A stretch of DNA of 21,812 bases from Thermodesulfovibrionales bacterium (GTDB taxonomy: Bacteria; Nitrospirota; Thermodesulfovibrionia; Thermodesulfovibrionales; SM23-35). The stretch covers positions 1 through 21,812 of the forward strand of contig JALHSV010000038.1 of assembly GCA_022865525.1 (NCBI GenBank), read 5' to 3'. Of this stretch, positions 12,199-18,917 are shown piece by piece (the first letter of the stretch is position 1; each line of letters begins with the position of its first letter). Both the position numbers and the translations under genes were made by a program. Below the pieces are notes generated by a model. It did not search any database, had not been told where the DNA came from, and saw only the letters and a list, made by a program, of their open reading frames with translations.

Positions 12199-13170
12199 AT
12201 GGTCACACCAATAGCAATAAACTATGAAACTCTCCAAACTGCCATAAGGTCGGAAATTATCGACACATACCAACACGGCACCCTCTTAGGGCTCTTCCCA
12301 AGTGAACCTATTCCAGATGGAATTGCTGCGGAAGATTGGGCTCAGAAGTATATTAAAGAAACGAAACGTGCCGCCCTCCACAAACGTGGATTTCAACCTA
12401 ACAAGATCACGATGGATTTCAGTGGGTTTAAACTGCAACCCGTTACCGTTGATCAAGCCGCGCAATTATCCGAAATTGATTTAGCACAATTCCAAAGAAA
12501 TGGAATGTTACCTAAATTCGTCCCTGAAATGGGAAAAAACATGAGTTATACAACCAATACCTATATCATGGCAAATCAAGGTGGAAACTCAGAAGCCGCC
12601 CCCCATGCATTACAATATCATTATATCCTTGAAGCGGGATCAGGGAGCGGAACTGCTGCCCGACCAATACCAATGTATGATACGTCGGGGGGTGCCTGGA
12701 GTACTCACGCCACCATGAGATCTAATATTGGGAACTGGGTTGGAGGTTATGGTGCAAAGGGTGGGAATATCACTCAATCTATTTGTATTGCTCCGAAAGT
12801 AACTATGCCGGTATTGAAAACCGTTCGATCGGAATATAACGATCATAATATTGAATATTATATTAAAGAAACCGGTATAAAGGATATTGTGTATATAGAC
12901 GATGAGTTCTTCCCTACTATTGTTGATGGGACTACATTAGCCACCGCGATCCTTTTTGATCTCATTATCATTGATCCAAGTGAATTCGCTGTTGGGTATC
13001 AACGCACCGAAACAATCAATTCGTTCTTAGGTGCACCACCAAGCCGAGATTATTATATAGAAGCGGAAGTCTGGTTTTGTTTTGTTTGTGTTCCACTCCG
13101 TAAAAACGAAGCAGGAACTATCAAGACCTATAAACACATGGCTCGATGTAAAGATATTACGATAGCATAA
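12199..13170 (+). CDS. Major capsid protein, HK97-like
   Basis: 323 residues, expected length. The N-terminal helix (ETLQTAIRSEIIDTYQHGTLL) with a following F-P-S-E-P segment looks like the N-arm, then a basic beta/E-loop stretch (KRGFQPNKITMDFSGFKLQP), a helix (QAAQLSEIDLAQFQRNGMLP), a Gly/Ser-rich insertion with aromatic residues (about 130-195), and a C-terminal A-domain-like part (VTMPVLKTVRSEYNDHNIEY ... TAILFDLIIIDPSEFAVGYQ). Gene order portal - decoration - MCP supports the call. It forms the icosahedral shell. No N-terminal processing region is obvious. A T9 tract follows the stop. Confidence 0.8.
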   Translation: MVTPIAINYETLQTAIRSEIIDTYQHGTLLGLFPSEPIPDGIAAEDWAQKYIKETKRAALHKRGFQPNKITMDFSGFKLQPVTVDQAAQLSEIDLAQFQRNGMLPKFVPEMGKNMSYTTNTYIMANQGGNSEAAPHALQYHYILEAGSGSGTAARPIPMYDTSGGAWSTHATMRSNIGNWVGGYGAKGGNITQSICIAPKVTMPVLKTVRSEYNDHNIEYYIKETGIKDIVYIDDEFFPTIVDGTTLATAILFDLIIIDPSEFAVGYQRTETINSFLGAPPSRDYYIEAEVWFCFVCVPLRKNEAGTIKTYKHMARCKDITIA

Positions 13171-13176
13171 TCGTTC

Positions 13177-13185
13177 TTTTTTTTT
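13177..13185 (+). terminator. Oligo-T tract (T9) after capsid gene
   Basis: Nine T begin seven bases after the major capsid stop and end before the ribosome site of the next gene. Such tracts can partially terminate transcription in archaea, which would favour capsid mRNA over downstream genes. Confidence 0.4.
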
Positions 13186-13201
13186 CAATGGAGATGAAAT
13201 C

Positions 13202-13540
13202 ATGTCAGAATTACCAGAATTAAAACAAAAACGATTATATGACTCGCATAATGAAGTTTTAAAACGAGCCCGAGCGGAAAAAGACAGGTTAATTAATGAA
13301 AAACCAAAACCTATTAAAGAAGTAATTCCCGCCCCAATCCCAGAAAAACGAAAGGTTAAAAAACCAAAACCAGTAGAACCCGAACCTGAGCCGATCCCAG
13401 TTTATGTCCCACCCGATCCAGTCTTGGAAATTATCGATGCGGGACTCTTGGAAGAAATTCCATTAACTCCCGAAGAAAAGAAGGCAATCAAAATCCAACA
13501 ACTACAAGCGAAAATCGCTATATTAGAAAAAGAAGACTAA
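13202..13540 (+). CDS. Pro/Lys/Glu-rich linker protein with coiled-coil end
   Basis: 112 residues: helical charged N-terminus (KQKRLYDSHNEVLKRARAEK), a long Pro-rich rod (residues about 35-80, VIPAPIPEKRKVKKPKP then VEPEPEPIPVYVPPD, TonB-like composition), and a C-terminal helix (EEKKAIKIQQLQAKIAILEK) suited to trimer or dimer coiled coil. GGAGATG ribosome site. Similar in style to the protein at 10980-11450, hinting at related structural linkers. It may cement or span virion parts; function not proven. Confidence 0.6.
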   Translation: MSELPELKQKRLYDSHNEVLKRARAEKDRLINEKPKPIKEVIPAPIPEKRKVKKPKPVEPEPEPIPVYVPPDPVLEIIDAGLLEEIPLTPEEKKAIKIQQLQAKIAILEKED

Positions 13541-13550
13541 TTTTTTTTTT
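13541..13550 (+). terminator. Oligo-T tract (T10)
   Basis: Ten T starting at the first base after the stop codon, the longest T-run in the window, before the next ribosome site (TAGGGGG). Possible partial terminator. Confidence 0.4.
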
Positions 13551-13574
13551 ATTCATAATTAGGGGGAAAAAATT

Positions 13575-14717
13575 ATGAGTTATCATATTGAAAAACAACC
13601 AAACAATTATTCGGATTACGTGTCGCTGAAACGGCATGTAGAAAACATAACGGGTCCCGTCAATGCGAAATTAGTTGAAACATGGCGAACCCAAACGGGA
13701 ACGGCTGGAACAGTCGAGTTAGAAGAGAAAGCAGGGCAGACTATTGCTCATGTTGGGAAAGGTGGCTTGACTTTAGTCATGGCATGTGATGTCAACGATA
13801 ATGCGTATGATACACACACTGTATATATTCGCTATATCACGACCACAGGCACCAAAGGGTATTGTTATGCTACGTATGACCCTACCGCTACCACCACCGA
13901 AGTCGCTTTTGTCGATGTCGCTACGGGATTAGTTGCGGTCACTGATTTTTATATGCCCGATACCGAAACCTACGGAGTATTAGCCGTAATTAGTTCAGTC
14001 GCTGTCCAAGCGGGCGATAATGTCTGTATTGGAATTACTGGGTGTGTAGCAGGAATTGCCGACCCGAACTTAACTTATATTAAAATCTTAGCCGCTGCCA
14101 CCAGTCCGACCTTGGCAAATTGTCACGGAGTCGGGTCCTTATGGGGGCGTGGAGAAGCAGACAGTAACGATGGAGATGGAACTATCTTAACCTTGGATTA
14201 TATTACTCCATGGGGAACAATAGTCGAAGGGGCTACTTGTACAATCAATACCACCACCACCACAGCCGTCAAATTCTTTAAATCTGATGGGGTCAATTAT
14301 GTGATGGATTATTACCGAACCCGCCATTTAGAAACCGATACCGCGGGAACTGCGAACGTGCATTCGTGGCAAATTGGAGATTTTGATTTTGCCGCCATTT
14401 ATGGGGTCATTGAGGAACTTTTATATGTTTCTGCTCATACCCGCTATATGGCCCCCGCTGCTACCGAACGCACCGCTTGGTTTGGACGATTGAAAGGCAC
14501 GAATGGCACAGCTATTGTAACCGCATTAGCAATTACCCTCACACCAATCGGTGAGCATGTCGTAACCCTTTCTTATGTTATTCCTTATCCAGAAATATTC
14601 AATATTGAATTACCGTTTGCATGTCCCTTAGAACCGTTATCAGAAGTGACCATTACAATTTATGGCAATACCGCCGTCTTCGAGGCTCATTTACAGATAC
14701 TGGAACATATAAAGTAG
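13575..14717 (+). CDS. Beta-rich virion protein (head spike/decoration candidate)
   Basis: 380 residues, Thr/Val/Gly/Ala-rich, nearly all strands, with two halves that could each be a jelly-roll (about 30-165 and 235-380), separated by an acidic turn (WGRGEADSNDGDG) and a Thr run (NTTTTT). Seven Cys in the protein, no signal peptide. N-terminal 25 residues (MSYHIEKQPNNYSDYVSLK) may anchor it to the capsid. Located between capsid and connector genes, so a capsid fibre, turret or decoration protein is likely. No family recognised with confidence. Confidence 0.6.
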   Translation: MSYHIEKQPNNYSDYVSLKRHVENITGPVNAKLVETWRTQTGTAGTVELEEKAGQTIAHVGKGGLTLVMACDVNDNAYDTHTVYIRYITTTGTKGYCYATYDPTATTTEVAFVDVATGLVAVTDFYMPDTETYGVLAVISSVAVQAGDNVCIGITGCVAGIADPNLTYIKILAAATSPTLANCHGVGSLWGRGEADSNDGDGTILTLDYITPWGTIVEGATCTINTTTTTAVKFFKSDGVNYVMDYYRTRHLETDTAGTANVHSWQIGDFDFAAIYGVIEELLYVSAHTRYMAPAATERTAWFGRLKGTNGTAIVTALAITLTPIGEHVVTLSYVIPYPEIFNIELPFACPLEPLSEVTITIYGNTAVFEAHLQILEHIK

Positions 14718-14727
14718 GGGGAGCGAA

Positions 14728-15192
14728 ATGGTGGCTGCAAATACAGAGTATGGCTACTCGACCCAAGCGTTATTTGAAATTCATGCAAAACGGGATTACG
14801 GTGCAATTGATGCGGTTCAGTTAGCGGATGCTAATATCGAATTTACCATTTCTGATGCCGAAGTTTTTGTCAGTGGGTATTGTGGGCATGTCTGGACTGG
14901 CACTACTTATAATGATGCGGGTGCTGGTACGGATGTCCCGAAAGATATTACCTTAGTCACTAATCAAATTACCAAAATTTATCTGGATAATTTCATGATC
15001 GAACGAGGGATCGGTGAGATTGGGACGGTCAATGCGGGAGTTATTGTGGATGTCGTAGAACGTTTTGATATTATGCTTGTCTTGGAAAAATACCGCAGTC
15101 TCTATAATCTTGACCGGAGTGTGTTCATCAGTAAATACAAACATACCAATCGTAGTGCATTGTTTACACGGAGGCCGACCGGATGGCAGTAA
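14728..15192 (+). CDS. Head-tail connector-type protein
   Basis: 154 residues, mixed: strands at the N-terminus (AANTEYGYSTQALFEIH, then ADANIEFTISDAEVFVSGY), a possible metal or turn at C-G-H-V-W, middle strands (ITKIYLDNFMIERGIGEI) and a helical end with KYRSLYNLDR and a basic tail. GGGGGAGCG ribosome site overlaps the previous stop. Position (after head proteins, before tail genes) suggests an adaptor or completion protein; the sequence alone does not identify it. Its 3' end carries GGAGG for the next gene. Confidence 0.55.
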   Translation: MVAANTEYGYSTQALFEIHAKRDYGAIDAVQLADANIEFTISDAEVFVSGYCGHVWTGTTYNDAGAGTDVPKDITLVTNQITKIYLDNFMIERGIGEIGTVNAGVIVDVVERFDIMLVLEKYRSLYNLDRSVFISKYKHTNRSALFTRRPTGWQ

Positions 15193-15782
15193 TGACGAAA
15201 CGACGAATGATTTCCCGCCCGAAGAAAACATCTGCACAAGTTTTATATGAACAACTTAAACGGAAAGCGGTTGAAAAAAAACCCCTTCCAATATTTAAAC
15301 CTCTCACAACCAAAGAGAAGAAAACAAAAAAAAAGATCCGAGAATGGGGTGAAACAGTCGAAGGATGGAAATCAAGGAAAATCGGACAGAAAATCCCTTT
15401 TTTATCCCAAGTTGCCAAACAAGCCAAAGGAGCCCTCCGACACCAACGCAAACGGGCCATCAAAGGGACCGAAGATATTATCGCGGGCGTACTCCCAGAT
15501 TCTTCGTGGATCAGTGAACTCATTTATTTTGAAGATGAAAAGAAAGTTCATGCGATGTTAGATGGAAGGAAATATACCTTCTATCATATTGAAGAAACCC
15601 TCTTTAATGCATGGTATGCTGGAGCAGCCGCCACCAGAACTCAAGATAAACAGAGGAGATGGAATATCAATGATTTTCCTTCTTTGGGTGCTTTTTTTAA
15701 TACAAGGATCATTAAATGGGTAGGATCTAAAGGTAAAAAAATACGGGTAGATTTATTTCCATCATCAAAGGGGTGGTTATAA
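15183..15782 (+). CDS. KTSC-domain protein in connector position
   Basis: 199 residues. The first 100 are very basic and helical (KRRMISRPKKTS, TTKEKKTKKKIREW, GALRHQRKRAIKG). Residues about 108-177 match the KTSC fold: SSWISELIYFEDEKKVHAML, then Y-T-F-Y-H-I, then an A-x-x-A-G-A segment, and S-L-G-A-F-F-N-T-R-I-I, the typical final S-x-G-x-[FY]-[FY]-N-x-x-I motif. KTSC domains are small and their role is not established. Start at 15183 has GGAGG 8 bases upstream. The basic part may contact DNA near the head-tail gate. Confidence 0.65.
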   Translation: MAVMTKRRMISRPKKTSAQVLYEQLKRKAVEKKPLPIFKPLTTKEKKTKKKIREWGETVEGWKSRKIGQKIPFLSQVAKQAKGALRHQRKRAIKGTEDIIAGVLPDSSWISELIYFEDEKKVHAMLDGRKYTFYHIEETLFNAWYAGAAATRTQDKQRRWNINDFPSLGAFFNTRIIKWVGSKGKKIRVDLFPSSKGWL

Positions 15783-16165
15783 TGGTCGATTATGATGGGC
15801 AAGATGCCCTCAAGACGTATCTCGCGGGATTAGCATGGACGGCACTCACCGAACCCACCTATTTCTCATATCATGATCAGAAAAGTTCAGAGATTCCCAA
15901 TGTGGTCATTGTGGATCTGGTCACCCTTACAACCGAACGCCTTAACGAAGATGCCTATGCCCTTCATCATCATATGTCGGTCAATTACGGACATTCCACG
16001 AAAGTGAATGGATTTGCTAATTTAAAATATATTATTACCAATCTCTGGAAATTATCGTCTTCCAATACTTACTATTCCATCCCCGGCCAGATTGGGGTCA
16101 ATTATACTGAAAATCGAAAAATGTTTACAATTCCCATAAGTTATACTGAAATCATCGCGATGTGA
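15782..16165 (+). CDS. Tail terminator/completion-like protein
   Basis: 127 residues from ATG 15782, joined TAATG to the previous gene with GGGGTGG upstream. Alpha/beta: helix at GQDALKTYLAGLAWTAL, strands IPNVVIVDLVTLTTER, then HHHMSVNYGH and a final strand FTIPISYTEII. This size and placement just before the tail-tube gene match tail terminators, which cap the tube and join it to the head. The beta-strand pattern ending in an isolated strand is compatible. Assigned mainly by synteny. Confidence 0.5.
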   Translation: MVDYDGQDALKTYLAGLAWTALTEPTYFSYHDQKSSEIPNVVIVDLVTLTTERLNEDAYALHHHMSVNYGHSTKVNGFANLKYIITNLWKLSSSNTYYSIPGQIGVNYTENRKMFTIPISYTEIIAM

Positions 16166-16169
16166 TCCA

Positions 16170-17579
16170 ATGGTAAACGATAATTATTATGACGTGAAAA
16201 ATCATGTCCTCTGTTGGCAAGGCATAGAAAATCTCTATGGATATCAAGAATGTGGACTCTCGGGCAAGGCTACTACTACCGCCTCGGGGTTAACAGGGAC
16301 TACTCAATATTATTATAAGATTAATATTAATGCAGGAGGGGTTACTGAATATGATATTACAACGGGAGCCACGGCCACCTTTGCAGAGATTATCGCCCTT
16401 ATGAATGCTGAAAATACGGGCGCCACTTGGGAAATTCAAGGGGGCGATTTTCGGTGTCGATCAAATACTCTTGGAGCCAGTTCGGCCATTGCCTTAGCTG
16501 CTGGAACTACGGGAACTAATTTATTTGCAAACCTTACGGGTTTTACTAACTTCGATGCTGCGGTAGCGGGTAGGGCTTATCGAACCAATCTCCAAGGAAA
16601 AGATACTGCCAACTTAGTGGGAGATACTTTCTTCCGATTACCTGGTAGACTGTTAAAAATACCTTATATATATATTAAACGGAATAAGACTTATGAACGG
16701 GTAGCCAATACCAAATTCTGGGGACATATAGCCCATGAAGGCTACCAAAATGGAAAGATGACGCTCACGATGGACATGATTGATTTATCGATGTTACATT
16801 ATCTCTGTAAGGCATGTACGACTACTGATAACACCCCAGCGGGATATTATACCCATGCGTATGTGACGACCACAGCCCAACTTTCTCCCCCTCCAACCTT
16901 TCAAATGGTCTATAAAATCGTGAATTATGAGAGTGGAAATAATATCAATGCGTTGTTTGTCGGGTGTGTTTTAAGTGGGGTGGCCATATCAATCCCTCAA
17001 AATGGGAAAGCTCAGTTAACCTTAGATATTAAATTCGCTCGTGTGATAGCCAGTAATACCCCCGTCGCTTTAACCACTTATCCAGATTGGGGAGTCTTGA
17101 AAGCTTATGATCATGCCACCATGACGATTAAAAAAACTGACACATCTTATCCCGGCACGATCCTCTCTGCGGATATTGTGTATAATGATGGGACAGTGTT
17201 ATTTAAACCCGTCAATGAGTTATATGCGTCGGAGGCATTGAATGGGAATCCCGATATCCAAGTTCGTTTGAATTTCGCTCCGAAGGATGAGACTTTTGCC
17301 GCCGATACCATGACCGCACCTTTAGCCCCAGCGACCGCATCTGATATTGATATTTCGATTAAATTATGGCGGAATATAACAACTGATTATACTGAATTCG
17401 CCTTTGAGAAATGTTGGTGTATTGATAGTGCGGACGGGACCTGGGATTTCGAGTTAGAGACAGCAATCATGATGCAACATAGTACAACTTTTATAATCAA
17501 ACCCGTGACCTTTGAGACGGGTGCAAAATTAACCATCACCGAGGTAAATTCTCTGGATGATGATAGGTATGAAACATAA
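16170..17579 (+). CDS. Tail tube-like protein with inserted domain
   Basis: 469 residues. Residues 1-30 and about 134-469 look like one beta protein (for example GKMTLTMDMIDLSMLHYLC, then VALTTYPDWGVLKAYDHATM, then GTILSADIVYNDGTVLF), compatible with a large tail-tube/major tail protein. Residues about 31-133 are a separate Thr/Ala/Gly-rich module (ASGLTGTTQYYYKININAGG, VTEYDITTGATATFAEII, LGASSAIALAAGTTGTNLF) of the type widely inserted in phage virion proteins and related in pattern to flagellin hook IN modules. Preceded by the terminator-like gene, followed by tail genes. The ribosome site is weak; the start lies 4 bases after the previous stop. It could instead be a baseplate protein. Confidence 0.55.
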   Translation: MVNDNYYDVKNHVLCWQGIENLYGYQECGLSGKATTTASGLTGTTQYYYKININAGGVTEYDITTGATATFAEIIALMNAENTGATWEIQGGDFRCRSNTLGASSAIALAAGTTGTNLFANLTGFTNFDAAVAGRAYRTNLQGKDTANLVGDTFFRLPGRLLKIPYIYIKRNKTYERVANTKFWGHIAHEGYQNGKMTLTMDMIDLSMLHYLCKACTTTDNTPAGYYTHAYVTTTAQLSPPPTFQMVYKIVNYESGNNINALFVGCVLSGVAISIPQNGKAQLTLDIKFARVIASNTPVALTTYPDWGVLKAYDHATMTIKKTDTSYPGTILSADIVYNDGTVLFKPVNELYASEALNGNPDIQVRLNFAPKDETFAADTMTAPLAPATASDIDISIKLWRNITTDYTEFAFEKCWCIDSADGTWDFELETAIMMQHSTTFIIKPVTFETGAKLTITEVNSLDDDRYET

Positions 17580-18130
17580 TGGTAATAAATCCACTCATAA
17601 TCCCCGCAGTTAAAGGGGCAGCAGGAAAGGCAGCCGCAGGAGCAGCAGCGAAAGTTGAACTGACGGAGAAGGCAGCGAAAGCCACTGAGGGAGCGTTTAA
17701 AAGTATTGAAGAGACTACCAAGATGGGTGGGTTCCAAGACCTTAAAGGGTTTTCTGAGAATATTAAAAATTTGCGACCTGTTGTAGATTCGTTTCAAGTC
17801 CTTGGTGGGCTTTGGCAAGGGATTACTGCCGAAGGGAAAGCAGAACTCATGGTATCGTTAGTAAATTTGTTTACTTCCGATGCGTTTGGAAAAGTCTTAG
17901 GAAAATTTGGGGATTTCGTTAATAGTATTACAACAAATGCAGCCACGATTATTGATGTGTTAAATAAATTTATGGATTATGTGGATAAATTAGTTGAAGA
18001 AGGGGACAGTCTTATATTACCAGGGGTCGGGGATGTTGATATGAGTGGCGGCATGAGTGAAGAAATTGGGGTTGGGTTAACTGATCCTTGGAATCCATAT
18101 GTGCCTCCTCATGGATTACAGGAGTTTTAA
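17579..18130 (+). CDS. Helical tail protein; mini tape-measure candidate
   Basis: 183 residues, TAATG-coupled to the tail-tube gene. N-terminus is hydrophobic then Ala/Gly/Lys-rich (IIPAVKGAAGKAAAGAAA), then long helices (ELTEKAAKATEGAFKSIEET; KVLGKFGDFVNSITTNAATI; then IDVLNKFMDYVDKLVEEGD) and a disordered Pro/Gly-rich end (WNPYVPPHG). Gene order tube - helical protein - tip proteins is that of tape-measure proteins, but the usual length is several hundred residues or more. No other tape-measure candidate is in the window. It might instead be a chaperone or minor tail protein. Confidence 0.45.
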   Translation: MVINPLIIPAVKGAAGKAAAGAAAKVELTEKAAKATEGAFKSIEETTKMGGFQDLKGFSENIKNLRPVVDSFQVLGGLWQGITAEGKAELMVSLVNLFTSDAFGKVLGKFGDFVNSITTNAATIIDVLNKFMDYVDKLVEEGDSLILPGVGDVDMSGGMSEEIGVGLTDPWNPYVPPHGLQEF

Positions 18131-18132
18131 TC

Positions 18133-18615
18133 ATGGTTGCAGTCAGTGCAGGAAGTGCCACGGATAAGGTCATTATCTCGGATCATGCTACTCCCGCGAG
18201 TGGGGTCTTCTGGATTGGACTTAATCCCGAAAAAATAATGGGACCGATTAAACAACCCTTGACCGCCTTTGTAAATGGCCCAGCGGATCAATCCTTCGGG
18301 ACTCATGTTGGAGATACTATAATTACATTTAATTTTGAAAATTGCCATTATCCAAAAGATGGGACGGGGGGGGACTGGGAGAAGTTCATTCGTGCCTTAG
18401 GATATTGGGCTCATAATGATAATAACACTCTCCTCTATCTCTCCATACCAGATAAAGATGCCTATAATATTGCGAAATGGGGAGTGGCAGGGGCAGCGGT
18501 CGATTTTGCGACAGTGGGTCAGATTCGGGGAAAGGTTGCAGGAGCCCCACAAGTGGACTGGGGGAATGAGAATAATTATTATTTCAATCTACAGTTTGTG
18601 AGGTTGACAAATTGA
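18133..18615 (+). CDS. Small beta-rich tail protein
   Basis: 160 residues from ATG 18133 (AGGAG ends 9 bases upstream; an in-frame ATG 45 bases earlier lies inside the previous gene and has no ribosome site). Strands dominate: DKVIISDHATPASGVFWIGL, then DTIITFNFENCHYP and NTLLYLSIPD, ending with YYFNLQFVRL. One helix (WEKFIRALGYW). Fits a tail-tip/baseplate protein or a second tube-like protein, by place and fold pattern only. Confidence 0.5.
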   Translation: MVAVSAGSATDKVIISDHATPASGVFWIGLNPEKIMGPIKQPLTAFVNGPADQSFGTHVGDTIITFNFENCHYPKDGTGGDWEKFIRALGYWAHNDNNTLLYLSIPDKDAYNIAKWGVAGAAVDFATVGQIRGKVAGAPQVDWGNENNYYFNLQFVRLTN

Positions 18616-18917
18616 AACGAGAGATACGGAATTATCTGTTTATGGGATTGGGATTTTTGGTTATTTTATTATTGATTATGTGGGATTTATTATCTGCAAT
18701 AAATTCTATTTTAATTCGATATAATTATTTTATTTCCCAGACAAATATCCAATATGAAACCACTTACCCTGACCAAGAAATCTTTTTTTTTGGGACTGGT
18801 TTAGGAAAAGATGAGATTAATTTATTTAAAGATGTTTTAATGTTTATGATTATTTCGATCATAATATCAATGGTTGTATTAAAGATTGTCTGGAGTATTA
18901 AGGAGGCTCGTAAATGA
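18612..18917 (+). CDS. Two-TM membrane protein in tail operon
   Basis: 101 residues from a TTG start that overlaps the previous stop (TTGA), with GAGGT about 9 bases upstream. Membrane helices at residues about 9-30 (LFMGLGFLVILLLIMWDLL) and 74-94 (VLMFMIISIIISMVVLKIVW), joined by about 43 polar residues with an aromatic centre (FFFGTG). Basic N- and C-terminal ends (MKREIR, KEARK) predict both ends in the cytoplasm. Could be a holin-like lysis protein, an entry factor, or a membrane-anchored virion protein. Codons are AT-rich. Confidence 0.6.
   Translation: MKREIRNYLFMGLGFLVILLLIMWDLLSAINSILIRYNYFISQTNIQYETTYPDQEIFFFGTGLGKDEINLFKDVLMFMIISIIISMVVLKIVWSIKEARK

Noticed and set aside
15164..15523. 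119-residue frame on the minus strand
   Set aside because: It lies antisense to the KTSC gene, whose sense-strand domain match is convincing.
17387..17818. 143-residue frame on the minus strand
   Set aside because: It is antisense to the tail-tube and helical tail genes, has Cys/Ser-rich non-protein-like composition and no start signal.
18088..18132. Longer N-terminus for the small beta-rich tail protein
   Set aside because: The extension lies within the previous gene, has no ribosome site and adds an unlikely hydrophobic leader; ATG 18133 has AGGAG at proper spacing.
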